DNA of 64,000 bases from Laguncularia racemosa (GCA_037954665.1 JBBMOL010000009.1:62001-126000), one strand, 5' to 3'; positions 45,212-56,539 are shown, numbered from the stretch's first letter. Numbers and translations are program-made. Notes: generated by a model from the sequence alone, not told the origin.

Positions 45212-45669
45212 ATTCATTTTATTGATCTGAAAATGGAGAAACACATTCGGTTTTATTATTTGTTATGTTTTGGTTTTATTTGTTTGGTTTGTAATTAATA
45301 TTATTTAATTGCCTACTCAATTACATGAGGATAAGGAAACAAATAGATTAAGCAACTTAAATTTTCCATATTGTTGTATGTACCCGACAGAAGCCATGTA
45401 AGGGGCCGGCCATGAGATATCTTATCATTGAATTTAAAACTCAATTTCGTGAGATTACAAAAACCTTCTTTTTGTTCCTTTGCAAAAGAACTCTTCCATA
45501 GGAATTCTTAACCGAATTGCTTGGAATTCTTTTTGATAACTTAGGTTTCAATCAACATGTGTGATTAGGGTCTAGTTACACAATACTTGTTCGAGACGGT
45601 CCTTGGAGTAATTGATTCAATAACGTCATCAGGGTTATAGGTTTAATATACCTAGGGTTTCGCGCATCA
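44980..45669 (+). repeat. 3' LTR of G
   Basis: TGATGAGGATCAGC to TTTCGCGCATCA, 690 bp, followed by TATAC. Few differences from the 5' LTR in the coding start, so this is a fairly recent insertion. Confidence 0.92.
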
Positions 45670-46749
45670 TATACCATGTGTTGTTTGTGCTTACTAAGTT
45701 AGATATTGTGTATGGATAAGTTATTATTGTAATTGAATTTGATTGTGTGCAAATGTGTTTGTGATTTGCTAGGTCCAAGAAATCGAGTGTGGGTCGGTGT
45801 TCTTAGGGTGTCACCTTGATGATCAATATGTGACATTGTCCTTAGTAGAGTCATGTACCGAAATGATCCAAGTAACATGTAGAAGGATGTTATGAAAGGA
45901 CTCATGTTTATGGAAGGATGTTGTGAAATGACTCTTATTATTGAAGAATGTTGTGAAAGGACTCATGGACTCATGGACAGAGGGGAGCATCCACTATCAT
46001 ATATATTATTATTATTATTATGTATGGTAAATAGACTCATGGACAAAAAGGGGAATACCTTTTGTCATATATATATATATATTTATATATATTGTTTGTG
46101 GAAGGATTGTGAAAGGATGTTGTGAAAGTTATGTGTGATGGTGTTTGTGATGTGACTGTGTATTGGCTAAAGATTATGAAGGATAAATAAAACTAAAAAT
46201 AAATATTGTGTTGCATCATGCATGTGTTATTGTTTTTGTCATGGCATGCATATGTGTTTACTGATATACATGGTGCTGGGCATTAGCTCACCTTTCTTGG
46301 GAACCCTTTTTTTTAATTTGTAGGTGCTATGAGAGAAATTGTAGGGTATGATGAGACCCTAGTAGAGACTAACCAAGATAGTGAGGTGAATGTAGAATAC
46401 ATATACTATGATGATTAGTATCCCAATGAGGAGAAAGGAGAGATATTGAATATTTTTGTAATTGTGATTTTAGACCATTATGTCATTTAAGTTATTGAAA
46501 GCTTCAACTATATTAAATCGAGGAGATTGAAATAAATTATATCTTGAAGAAATTTTTCCTTCAAATGTGGTTGTACTATTTGATTTCTTGAATGCTTCCA
46601 CTGTAATAATGTGAGGAGTTTAATTATCGTTATGAATACTAGAAAAATAATGTGTGGAGAATTGTAGTGTTTAAGCCTTTGCATGTTTTCATGTTATGAG
46701 AACACATAGTAGGCTATAGCACTCCTAGGTTTTAGGACATTACATGATG

Positions 46750-47764
46750 TTTCTAGAAGAAATCTTATTTCATAAAATCTCTTTAGGAAGGAGCTTGTTG
46801 TTATTAGAATTAGCTTTGATTTTGGTTTTTGATCCTTCTAATGAGAAGGCTATTTTTGTTTCTAATTCACTTCTAGTGAAAAGGATGTGGTTTTAATCCT
46901 ATGGAAGGTTCTGTTTTAGAATAGCATGTAAGTAAGAATTTAGTAATAAACAATATTCTTTTTTTATTTTAAGATACAAAAGATAAATATATCAATTCTA
47001 ATAAATATAGAAGTGATTATTTGGATAGTTATTATACTTCCTTTAGTTTTATATACTTTTCTTTAAGGTAGTTATCCCATATTAGCAACTATCTTAATGT
47101 TGGTTTTAGTAAATAATCAAGAAGGAGGGAAGGGACAAGGGTTAAATTGATTGTAATAAAATTTTTCAAAGTTTAATTTTGATTGTGGAAAACACTTTGT
47201 CAAACTTTTACCCACCTTTTGATAGTTCAAGATTACTAAAGATCACTAAACTTGCTTCGAATTTTGAAGTATTCGAATCTACAATTTCACATCAAAGATT
47301 TGTGTGCGGAAGCATTAGATGACAAAGTTAATCTAATCTTTTGGGTTCTCGTAAAGCTTCTAATTAAGCATGATTTCAGGTTAGAACAAATAATATCACA
47401 AATAACTTAAAATTTAAGAAAGTAAATGATTAGTGTTTGAGGGAATTAGGCAATGATATATAGTTATGTGTTAATCTACTCTTCCACCACTAAGTGCCAA
47501 GGAACTAGTTAATCTTTCTTGCTTTTGCACTATTCAAAGAAAATCAAGATAAGGTCAATAGCTCCCACAACTCTATCCCATCTTACAATTCATACCCCAA
47601 GATTGACATGGGTCTACAAAGTCTACCAATCCCCATTACTCTCCACAATATTCGCCTAGTTAATAGCTAGACAAAATCATGGCTTATAAATACATTTTAC
47701 ACTTTATATTACTATTTATGTCATTCTCCATCATCTTGTCTTATGCATTATATTGATGTAAGTG
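46750..47764. other. Unassigned AT-rich sequence left of the copia remnant
   Basis: No ORF or LTR edge that I can support. It may include decayed 3' parts of the copia element. Confidence 0.35.
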
Positions 47765-48220
47765 TCAAAGTGCACATACTGGGATAACATCAATGCCCCC
47801 ATTAGCTTTTAGGTGTTTGTCTTGCAGGTCCTCATACATACAAACCCCATTTACAAGCCTAAGCATACTATTAGGGAAAGGCAATAGCAATAGATACCAA
47901 TGATTATGCCTCTTATTATTGTCACCAAAAGTAACTTTTCCTCCTTCTTTCCATTCTATTTTTGAGAACATAAAAGCATCCACTATCATATGTTTTGAAC
48001 ATCCACTATTTAAATACCACTTCCTTTTAAGTTTTGTTTATAATTCTACAACATCAAGAAAACAAATTACCTATTCTTGTGATCCTAAACAAGCTTAGGT
48101 ATTTGATATTTCAAGCTCATATTGTGCCTTATTCTTCCTTGCTCTACACTAAGCTTGTTACTTTTGAAATAGCAAATTTTTCAATATGTCCAATTTTATT
48201 GCAAAAGTAACATACAAAAG
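47765..48220 (-). pseudogene. Ty1/copia gag-protease remnant
   Basis: On the minus strand a zinc knuckle CYFCNKIGHIEKF lies at about 48217-48179. Downstream is a segment ending SKHMIVDAFMFSKIEW, then GGKVTFGDNNK (about 48000-47920), then a NGVCMYEDLQDKHLKANG tail. The order knuckle, ...CSKHM, VTFGDN is that of copia protease and pre-integrase regions. RT and LTRs were not seen. Stops separate the knuckle from the open part (47989-47765). Confidence 0.7.
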
Positions 48221-48292
48221 GTTTTTTACATCTATTCTTTATTGGTTGCTTTTTATGTTTTTAATATTCCAATTTACGATGGATCATGCTTT

Positions 48293-48515
48293 ATATATTA
48301 TAGTTAATTACTTGTTTTCCTTTATCCTTGATATCGGGTTCTTTAGCTCTAACAAAAATTGTCTTTCCTAAAGAATTCGAAGATTCAACTTTTGAAGGAT
48401 CCTATTTTGTATATTATAGTTAATTACTTGTTTTTCTTTGTCCTTGATATTAAGTTCTCTAGCTTTCACAAAAATTGTCATTCCTAAAGAATTCGAAGAT
48501 TTGCTTTTTGAAAGT
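48293..48515. repeat. Tandem duplication of ~116 bp in copia remnant
   Basis: Two copies, at about 48293 and 48409, beginning TATATTATAGTTAATTACTTG and each ending near CCTAAAGAATTCGAAGATT. They differ at several bases. Confidence 0.75.
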
Positions 48516-48531
48516 TGAGGCTACTTATATT

Positions 48532-49312
48532 GATACAAACCCTGCCAACTTATGACAAAACCCAAAACTTAGATTTGACAATCGCATAATCTATCAGGAA
48601 TGATGGAACTGTGACTCGTTGTCTATATAGGAGACAAGAACTTTGGTATAAGTATTAATGCTACAATCATTATGAAACGATTGATTGATAAGTTGAAGGT
48701 GAATGCTACATATTCAAAACCCGATAAGTTCAATCATTCATTAAAGAACTAAAGAGGAATTCTCTCTCAACTCTAATAAAACTTTTCTAGATTGTCCTTT
48801 ACAATGAGTATATGACAGCTATACATAGTCCCACAAAAAATGAGTAAACAAAATGATAAAAAAAAAACCTTAACTCGAATAAAGGAAAAATAAGCAAAAG
48901 CTGATGGCCTAAAATATTACAAAGCCGGCCAATATTTGGTCTTAAGCCGGCACTCAAAGTTAGTAGCTTTGACAATCACAAGCTGGCTTTCTTCTTTTTA
49001 ATGTCGGCCACTTAGGCTAGCAACCTTCTTTCCACATGGGCCGCTTAGGCCAATGACCTTCCTTGGTTTTAGGTTAGCGACCTTTACAACTCTTCCTTGA
49101 CTTCCACATCCATGACCTACACTTCAAGTAGGTTCACAATCCTTAGTTCCTCTTAACTCAAATGTGCATGATTATCCTCTTCTTGCACTAAGTAGATTAA
49201 TCTAGTAAGTGCTTCCTTAAGTCTCTTAGTTTTAGCTCATGTCAACGGTCTAACCGACAATTCAAGTGGATCTGCACTCCTTTGATCCATCCTTTTAGCT
49301 TGATCTTCATCA
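48532..49312 (-). repeat. 3' LTR of P
   Basis: 781 bp; minus-strand start TGATGAAGATC and end TTTGTATCA. It shares the leader-proximal half with family 1 (the GTTGTCTATA-type segment near 48612 and the GTTCTTTAATGAATG segment near 48745), but its U3 has different GC-rich repeats (AAGCCGGC, GGCCGC) at 48905-49080. Confidence 0.78.
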
Positions 49313-49326
49313 TTTCCCTCCTCTTT

Positions 49327-49771
49327 AAAGGATTTATCCTCAAATCGTCACCTGCATCATAATGACTTAAACCAGTAACATTAAAAGTAGTACTTACTTG
49401 GTACTCACCTGGTAATTCTAGTTTATAAACATTGTCGTTGATGCAATCAAGGACTCAAAATGGACTATCACCTCTTGGAAGGAACTTTGCACATCTTTGC
49501 TCAAGAAATATTTCTTTAAGCATGTGCAACCAAACCTAATCTTCTGGTTCAAAAACAATTTGATGCCGCCCTTTGTTGGCTTATTTTACATACTACTCTC
49601 TTCTTCTCTCACTGTTGATCTTTGCTTTCTCATGAATTTTCTTAACAAATTCAACCTTCTTTTTGCCATCTAAATTCACAAACTTAGTCATAGGTAAAGG
49701 TGATAAATAAAATGGAGTTAAGGGATTAAAGACATATATAATCTCAAACAGTGAAAATTTAGTAGCAGAAT
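49327..49771 (-). pseudogene. Integrase C-terminal part of P
   Basis: The minus strand shows SATKFSLFEIIYVFNPLTP, then [21 protein letters not shown] (open 49770-49593), then the DW.WLHMLKE and FQ..DNVYKLELPGEYQVSTTFNVTGLSH-type C-terminal domain with stops. Catalytic residues are not present, because the core is beyond the Q insertion. Non-functional. Confidence 0.78.
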
Positions 49772-50414
49772 TGATTAAGGACCATCTCAAGGTTTGGGTA
49801 TTGAAGATCATTTTTTAAAATGAGGTCAAGTCTAGAATGACCTTAGTGGCATGGAGCTAGGTTGAACCTAAATCCATTAATGTCATCCAAGCCTAAGAAA
49901 ATGGAGCCCAAATAAGCCAAGACAGTAATTAGGGATTTTAGAAGATAATTGAGGTTATTGCTTAAATCAACAAAACAGTTATTAGTGTAGTTAAGAGCAC
50001 ATTTAATTTTCTTTGGTAGTGGGCTGTTAATGGGTATATGGATGGTTTTTTTTTCATTAATTAGCCTTAGAACTCTATAAATAGGGTATCAAAACTTGTG
50101 TTATGGAGGATGGATGAATTTTTCAATTGAAGAGATATTTTCTCATATTTGTTCTTTTTTGAACAAGCAGCCAAGGTTTTGACCTTGTGGGTTTAAGCTC
50201 AGTTTATATTATTGGTTCTTGTCTCTTATAAGCAATGGGTCAATAATTTCTTTATATATATATATATATATATATTATCAGTTCTTGTCTCCATAGACAA
50301 CGAGTCAATAATATGTTTTTTTATTATTATTATTAAAAATAAGGATTTGGACGATTCAGGAAATAGAACATTTGTTGTTGGGTCTCACAACTCTATTTGT
50401 GGGATTTCGCATCA
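49772..50414 (+). repeat. 5' LTR of Q
   Basis: Starts TGATTAAGGACC and ends GGGATTTCGCATCA, 643 bp. Matches 63348-64000. It includes CTCTATAAATAGGG (50074-50087, TATA candidate), a TA microsatellite at 50254-50275 and a repeated TTCTTGTCTC...AA(T/C)GGGTCAATAAT unit at 50216 and 50282. Confidence 0.88.
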
Positions 50415-50418
50415 TTTT

Positions 50419-50431
50419 TGGTATCGGAGCC
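50419..50431 (+). other. Primer-binding site of Q
   Basis: TGGTATCGGAGCC, initiator-Met type with one G for A, 4 nt after the LTR end. Confidence 0.82.
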
Positions 50432-50981
50432 AATTTAGTTCTCAATCAGGTTATTATCCTTTATCCTTCATATTCCTTGTTGAAATTTCATTTATTTCTT
50501 CAATAATCTTGTTCTACTGTTTCTATTTAGTATCATTTTGAAAAAAAAAAAAATTGGCAAACAAAAGTTGAAAAAAAATCTCTTATGTTGTCTTCTATCA
50601 TCATTAATGCCCAAGTTAATTCCTTACATATTAAACTCCACGATGAATCTATTCTTCTATTGAGCATTACTTAAACACTATTGTTTCTTCTCGTCTTCTT
50701 TGCGTTTTCTTAATCACTATCTTCTTGGCCCCCATTTTGAGCTGATTATACGAACTGATTTTGAGTTTTACAAGTGACTACTTTGGTTTTTCAATTGCTG
50801 TGTTCTTAAAGTACTTGTTAGGGGAAAACAAGAGTGGTAAAAGGCAAGAGTAGGTGAGCATAATAGAGGCTAAAAGCCATTCATCTTTGTGCAACACAAG
50901 TGTAGATAGACTTTTTAAGTGCAAACACGTGAGGGAGTGTGTGAGGACTTCTTAATTGAATTTCTTTTAGGATCATCATCA
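50432..50981 (+). other. Leader of Q
   Basis: T-rich, no ORF. Near its end CACGTGAGGGAGTG (GT at 50929) and TTTCTTTTAG (AG at 50970-50971) resemble the family 1 candidate intron ends, but the interval is only 43 nt, too short for normal plant splicing. Confidence 0.6.
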
Positions 50982-52195
50982 TGTCAGAACATGAGAATCA
51001 AGGGGATGAACCCAATTAGTCCTTTCTTTTGAGGGCTATGCAGCAACAGTTCGAGCGCGTGCATGTAGTGTTCGAAGAAATCCGTGATCAAATGGATAGA
51101 TAAGATAAGCAAATCAACGAATTGCAAACAAGACCTCCTATGGGAATCCCTCCCGTACGGAGACAAGTACGTTGACCAGTCGCACCTCGAGACAAATTAA
51201 CTGAAGAAGAAGAAGAGGAAAGGTACGATCAATGTAGGAATGACCATGTTAATAACAGAGTCAGAGATGGAGTTGATAGAAATATCGGGAGTATCAAAAT
51301 GACAATCCTTCCTTTTCAAGGAAAGAATGACCTCAACATCTACCTTGAATGGGAGAGAAAGGTTGAGCTGGTTTTCAATTGCCACAATTACTCTGAGGAG
51401 AAGAAAGTGAAGCTTGCAGCAGTGGAATTTACAAATTATGCCATCATTTGGTGGGATCAATTGATCTTATCCCGATGGAGGAATGGTGAACAACCAATTC
51501 ATAATTGGGAGGAGATAAAGGTTGCCATGAGAAGGCGATTTGTTCAATCACATTATTATCGAGATCAACACCTTAAGTTGAAAAACCTCAAACAAGGGTT
51601 GAAGAATGTTGAAGACTATTATAAAGAGATGGAAATAGTCTTAATCTGAGCTAATGTGGAGAAGGATCGTGAGGCTACTATAGATAGATTCTTGTGTGGA
51701 CTAAATTGTGACATTGCCAACATCGTAGAATTACAGCACTATGTGGAGTTGGAGGACATGGTGCATATGGCCATGAAAGTTGAGCAACAACTCAAAGAAG
51801 CGAAAGTCACTCGAGCTGGGAACCACCACTACTTAAATTCCCACTCCCATAGAAAGTGAATAGGGGGGAAAAGGGAAGAGAAACCAGGCTTCAAGGCCTA
51901 TGATGGTAGGAACTTGAAGAAGCACCCATAAGCTGCTAAGGAAAGAGGTAACTCATCATCTCAAACTCTAAGAAATCGGGATATTAAATGTTTTAAGTGT
52001 TTGAGGACTGGGCATATAGCATCTCAATGTCTAAACCAAATAGTGATGATCATGTGCGATGGTTGCGAGATTGAAATTGATGATGATGGCTCTTATTGTG
52101 CTAGCAATACTATGCCACAGTTAGAAGATGTTAGTGATTGTGAATATGTTGTAAAAAGCAAGACATTGGTCATTATACATTCTCTGAATGTGTAA
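50982..52195 (+). pseudogene. gag of Q
   Basis: ATG 50982 (MSEHEN) by position after the leader. A one-base loss near 51000 and several stops follow. The core is open 51299-51649 (LPFQGKNDLNIYLEWERK, IIWWDQLIL) and 51656-51859 (VELQHYVELEDMVHMAMK). The CCHC knuckle CFKCLRTGHIASQC lies at about 51990-52030, followed by an acidic linker. Related to family 1 gag but clearly distinct. Confidence 0.85.
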
Positions 52196-52970
52196 GTGAA
52201 ATAAGAAGAGTATGACAATGTGTAACGAGACAATACTTTTCACACTTGGTGCTATGTATAAAACAAGGTATGTAGTTTAATCATAGATGGAGGTAGCTAT
52301 GTTAATGTTGCAAGTAACATATTTGTTGATAAATTGGGTTTATTTACTGTGAAGCATCCTAAGATGTATAAGTTGCAATAGCTGAATGAATTTGGAGAAG
52401 TGAAGGTGAATAAGTAGGTCCACGTGATGTTTTCAATCGAGAAATATATGTATAAGGTCCTTTGTGATATTGTACCTATCCATGCTAGTCATCTTTTACT
52501 CAGAAGGCCTTAGCAATTTGACAGGAGAGCCATTCATGATGGGTATAAGAATCAGTACTCATTTGTGAAGGATGGAAGGAAAGTTACATTGATGCCAATG
52601 ATGCCAAGCCAGGTGTATGAGGATCAACTATGGTTTTAAAAAGCCATTTGTGAGAAAAGTGAGGTAGAAGCTGAGAAACTAAAGAAGAGGGAAAATGAAA
52701 TTGAATGAAATATGAGTGGTGAGAAGAGAGAACGTAAAATCTCTGGGAGAGATAAGCAAGAGTGCTCGGCTATAGGTGAGGGAAGAGAGAAAAGAATGAG
52801 TTTCTTTGTAAAAGAACGAGAAATCAAGAGTACACTTAAGGTTGGAAGTCCAATGATTCTGTTTGTATATAAGGAGGCCATGTTTGCTAATTCTGACCTT
52901 GACACTTCTTTGCCTAGTTGTGTGTTTTCTCTTTTACAGGATTATGAGGATGTCTTTCCCGATGAAGTAC
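52196..52970 (+). pseudogene. Protease region of Q
   Basis: Contains CSLIIDGGSYVNVASN (about 52268-52315; DGGSY active site), MYKLQ and a QFDRRAIHDGYKNQYSFV segment, then a lysine-rich linker and the open stretch 52712-53008 with LQDYEDVFPDEVLNGLPP that leads into RT. Stops at 52194, 52203, 52378, 52414 and 52510, most at former Q, R or W codons. Confidence 0.82.
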
Positions 52971-53710
52971 TTAATGGTCTACCACCAAAGCGAGGGATTG
53001 AGCATTAAAATGACTTTGTTCCTGGAGCGAGGATTCTAAATTGACCAGCTTATGGGGTGAATCGAGTGGAGACAAGGGAGCTACAATGGCAAGTGGAAGA
53101 GTTAATGGATAAAGGAAATATTCGAGAAAGCATGAGTCTGTGCGCAGTTCCAATATTGTTGGTGCCTAAGAAAGATGGGGCATAACGCATGTGTGTTGAT
53201 TGTCGAGCCATTAACAAAACCACAGTGAAGTATTAACACCCTATACCTCATTTGGATTATATGCTTAATGAATTGCATGGATCTGTGATATTTTCAAAAA
53301 TAGATCTAAAGAGTGGCTATCATCAAATTAGAATGAAAGAGGGTGATGAATGGAAAATAGATTTCAAAACAAAACATGGGTTGTATGAGTGGTTAGTGAT
53401 GCCATTCAGTTTAACTAATGCACCTAGTACATTCATGAGACTAATGAACCATGTTTTGCCTACATTCATTAGAAAATTTGTCATTGTATACTTTGATGAT
53501 ATTCTAGTGTATAGTAAGAGCTTTGATGAGCATATGGAACATCTTAAGGCTATTGTTGATGTGTTGAGATAGGAAAAATTATATGCCAATCTGAAAAAGT
53601 GAAGGTTTTGTATAGACCGAGTTGTGTTCTTGGGTTTTGTTGTTACAGCAGGTGGAATACAAGTGGATGAAGAAACGGTGCAGGATATCAAGGATTAGCT
53701 ATCTCCTAAA
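52971..53710 (+). pseudogene. Reverse transcriptase of Q
   Basis: VPKKDGA followed by a stop (W lost, 53180), [10 protein letters not shown], a stop at 53233, then 53252-53572 open with [21 protein letters not shown] and catalytic YFDDILVYS (about 53490-53515). Stops at 53006, 53041, 53570, 53600 and 53696. The catalytic motif is intact, but the gene is fragmented. Confidence 0.87.
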
Positions 53711-54330
53711 TTGCTGACTGAGGTAAGAAGTTTTCTTGGGTTAGCTAGTTTTTATAAACGTTTTATACTTAATTTTAGTACATTACCTGCCCCATTGACT
53801 GAAGTGATAAAAAAGGATGTTGGGTTTAAATGGGACGTAGAACAAGAAAATGCCTTTAATGTGATAAAAGAAAAGTTATGTTCTACTTCATTGTTAGTTC
53901 TACCTGATTTTTTCCAAAACTTTCGAGATTGAATGTGATGCTTCCGGGATTGGTATAGGAGCTGTTTTGATACAGGAGAAGCATCCTATTGCTTACTTTA
54001 GTGAGAAGCTAAATGGAGCTGCTTTGAAGTACTTGACATATGATAAGGAGCTCTATGTATTGGTGCGTGCATTGGAGTCGTGGCCGCACTACTTGTGGTC
54101 GAAAGAATTTGTTTTTCACTTGGATCATGAATCTTTGAAGCAATTGAAGGCCCAAAGCAAGTTGAACAAAAGACATGCAAGATGAATCGAGTTTGTAGAG
54201 ATGTTTCCATATGTGATCCAATATAAGCAAGGTAAGGAAAATGTGGTAGTAGATGCTTTATCTCATAGATATGCTCTTATCGCTATTCTTGGAGCTAAAT
54301 TGCTTGGATTTGAATACATAACGGAATTGT
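53711..54330 (+). pseudogene. RNase H of Q
   Basis: RSFLGLASFYKRF links RT to RNase H. A frameshift near 53925 is followed by [34 protein letters not shown] and VVVDALSHR, giving the four acidic residues. The third sits in HLDHE rather than HTDHE. Stop at 54183. Confidence 0.85.
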
Positions 54331-55097
54331 ACATACAAGATTTTGATTTTCATGTTGTGTATCATGCTTGTGAAAAAGGTGCATTTGATAGATTCTATAG
54401 GCACGATGGATTCCTTTTTAGGGAGAATAAGTTGTGCATTCCTAAGTGTTCAATGCGAGAGTTGCTTGTGCTTAAGTCATATGGTGGAGGTCTTATGGGT
54501 CATTTTGGTACTGCTAAGACATTAGATGTGCTGAAAAGAATATTTCTTTTGGTCTCATATGAAAAGAGATGTGGAAAGAGTTTGCTCTAGATGCATCACA
54601 TGTAAGAAAGCTAAGTCTAGAGTTAAACCTCATGGTCTTTACATGCCTTTACCCGTACCCAATGAACCTTGGACTAATGTTTCGATGGATTTTGTATTGG
54701 GTCTACCTAGGTCTCGGAGAGGTAGAGATTCCATTTTCGTGATTATGGATCATTTTTCGAAAATGGCACATTTTATTCCATGTCACAAGACTAATGATGT
54801 TACGCATGTTGCTGAATTGTTCTTTAGAGAAGTCGTTCGCTTGCATGGAGTGCCTAAGAGCATAGTAAGTGATAGAGATGTCAAATTCCTTAGTTATTTC
54901 TAGCGTGTTTTGTAAGGGAAAATGGGAACAAAGTTGTTATTTTCTACTACATGTCACCTACAAATCTATGGACAAACTAAAGTCGTGAATAGGACATTGA
55001 CTACTTTTTTGCGTGTTATGATAAAGAAGAATTTGAAATCCTAGGAAGAATGCATTCCATTCATTAAGTTTGCGTACAATCGAGTTATGCATTTTCT
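54331..55097 (+). pseudogene. Integrase of Q, first part
   Basis: [12 protein letters not shown], a frameshift near 54535, [14 protein letters not shown] (zinc finger), D in [11 protein letters not shown] (54684) and D in VSDRDVKF (54870). Stops at 54901 and 54913, then E is replaced by K in QTKVVN (near 54978), so the catalytic Glu is lost. The gene breaks at 55097 inside YNRVMH, where S is inserted, and resumes at 62896. Confidence 0.86.
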
Positions 55098-55985
55098 TGA
55101 TTTGCCTAAAAGGGGATTATGCACAATCAAATGGAACAAAAGCCAACCCTAAATGCACTTAAACAATTCCGGTTCAACAAGCTAGGAATTTGCATGATTC
55201 CTAATGGGTGTAAAGAGATCCAAAGTCAATAAATAATGAGCTAATCCACCACAATGAATCAAATCCCTCAATATACACTAATTAAACTTGAAATATCACG
55301 TGAATTCAAGAATAACCAACAAAGGCAATACCGTGATCCCTCTTTATAGAAAATGCAATTCACGTTAACAATGATAAGCAATTGTTGATGAATAACAAGT
55401 ATGATAAGTACTCAAACAAGCTCATTGATTCGAATCAAAACTTAATCAAATCTAACCAAGAAATATTCCAATTCAACCCTAGATATTACACACTAAAGAA
55501 GAAAAGAAAACACAACAATTTGAAATTAATATGACTCACAATTTCAAGTATTGCACTCGCCACAATCTCAACTCTTGGGATTGAAATTGATAAGAGGAAA
55601 TTGAACTAGGAAACCCTAAGTTCTCTCACGTGAAAGTGAAGTGTTTGTTCTAAAAATTAGCCTCCTCAAAACCCTACTTATGCAAGTATTTATACTTGCT
55701 CTGATGAGATCCATGATGAGAGTCAAGCTGGAAGAAGGAATGTGGATCCTCTTGAAGTGCCGCCTGGACCAATCACAAGAAGTCGAGCGAAACGACTCAA
55801 GGAAGCACTTAACGGGTTGATAAAGGAAGTCCATGAAGCCGGAAAGGATTGGGGCAATCATGAAGTTGGAACGGATTGGAACAACCATGGGAAGACCCTT
55901 GCTCTTATACAAGTCACACCGGACATGGGTTGAAGAGGGCGTGTACTTTCAAGGCACGACCGTGTATGGAGTCAAGCAAATCCAC

Positions 55986-56135
55986 AGAAAGATACATGGC
56001 CAAAGTACACGGGCGTGTATGTTGCCAGAAGTTGCATAGAAAGATACACGGCCAAAGTACACGAGTGTGTATGTTGCCAGAAGTTGCACAGAAAGGTACA
56101 CGGCCAAAGTACACGGGCGTGTACACGGCCGTGTA
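55986..56135 (+). repeat. 52-bp tandem array in F LTR ending in a palindrome
   Basis: Units at 55986, 56038 and 56090 (the third is shortened), each AGAAAG(A/G)TACA(C/T)GGCC, then AAAGTACACG, then CGTGTATGTTGCCAGAAGTTG. The array ends in the perfect palindrome TACACGGCCGTGTA (56122-56135). Confidence 0.9.
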
Positions 56136-56230
56136 TCCCCTGCCGGCCAGCTTGTTCTATTTTCGCGTTTTTATGCCACTTATCTAAACTACGTCGTTTT
56201 GGACTTATTTTACACGAATTGTAACCCTAG

Positions 56231-56238
56231 TATAAAAG
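56231..56238 (+). promoter_or_regulatory. TATA box of F with flanking inverted AACCCTAG
   Basis: TATAAAAG sits in the loop of AACCCTAG / CTAGGGTT. The downstream arm, CTAGGGTTTAG, contains a reverse-complement telobox (AAACCCTA). Confidence 0.65.
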
Positions 56239-56292
56239 CTCCTAGGGTTTAGAACAACATACAATATACATCTTTGAACATTAAACACTTTT

Positions 56293-56393
56293 GAGAGGCA
56301 CCTCTCTTGGTTCTTCAAGAACTAACTAGAACTTATCGGATTGATTTCCGTGGCGTTCATCCCGACTTATCAATCGGTCTTCCATCCCGATTG
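56293..56393 (+). other. Three successive hairpin-forming palindromes in the F LTR transcript
   Basis: GAGAGG-CA-CCTCTC (56293-56306), GTTCTT-C-AAGAAC (56310-56322) and CAATCGG/CCGATTG with a 9-nt loop (56371-56393). All lie downstream of the TATA box, so inside the RNA, and recur in B. In E the second is GTTCTTTAAAGAAC. Confidence 0.6.
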
Positions 56394-56539
56394 TGGCGTC
56401 TTCATTTTATACCAAGGTTCTTGTCTCACTTATAGATAACGGGTCGCGGTTTCCACTTTAGGTGTTTGGGCGTCTTAGGCAACGAATTTCCGAACGTATT
56501 GGTATTAGGTTTCGTCACGGGTTGGCGTGGTTCGTATCA

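Larger units (their letters stand above)
41366..45669 (+). mobile_element. Element G: family 2 Ty3/gypsy element, pol mostly deleted, TSD TATAC
   Basis: LTRs 41366-42040 and 44980-45669, primer site 42043-42054, polypurine tract 44966-44979. TATAC at 41361-41365 and 45670-45674. The internal region keeps gag and protease, then only a short piece of the RT end fused to the integrase C-terminal domain. Total 4304 bp, so it was non-autonomous when inserted or has been deleted since. Confidence 0.93.
40210..46744 (+). mobile_element. Solo LTR N (2.2 kb), TSD TGATG, interrupted by G
   Basis: Termini TGTAAATATTC and GACATTACA (TGTAA/TTACA inverted ends), with TGATG at 40205-40209 and 46745-46749. 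Without G and its TSD the length is about 2226 bp. There is no ORF. A TATA candidate (AGTATATAAGCCC) lies at 40332-40344. The interior has a degenerate tandem array (40759-41220) and repeated GGATGTTGTGAAAGG units at 45885-46130. Long LTRs with these termini occur in plant Ty3/gypsy groups such as Tekay; that assignment is a guess. Confidence 0.8.
48532..49771 (-). mobile_element. Element P: diverged family 1-like element, minus strand, 3' end only
   Basis: 3' LTR 49312-48532, polypurine tract AAAGAGGAGGGAAA at 49326-49313, integrase C-terminal half 49771-49327. It is cut at 49771/49772 by insertion of Q, so the rest of P would lie right of the window. TATAT at 48527-48531 is a possible TSD. 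It probably sits in the copia remnant. Confidence 0.8.
55702..56539 (+). repeat. 5' LTR of F
   Basis: TGATGAGATCC to GGTTCGTATCA. In order: a pol-tail coding stretch to about 55933, a 52-bp tandem repeat (55986-56135), TATA box at 56231-56238, three hairpin-forming palindromes (56293-56306, 56310-56322, 56371-56393), and a U5 end. Usual length for the family. Confidence 0.95.

Noticed and set aside
45892..46125. 77-codon ORF with TA repeats in N
   Set aside because: Encoded by LTR tandem repeats and a TA microsatellite; no gene-like features.
48186..48371. Plus-strand hydrophobic ORF that could be taken for a membrane protein
   Set aside because: Antisense of the copia gag knuckle region; hydrophobicity comes from T-rich sequence.
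50929..50971. Candidate leader intron in Q
   Set aside because: Ends resemble the family 1 intron, but 43 nt is too short for normal plant splicing and no TACTAA branch motif is present.
55986..56135. Regular repeats with palindromic cores that superficially resemble a CRISPR array
   Set aside because: Units are contiguous without unique spacers, lie inside an LTR, and the genome is a plant's.
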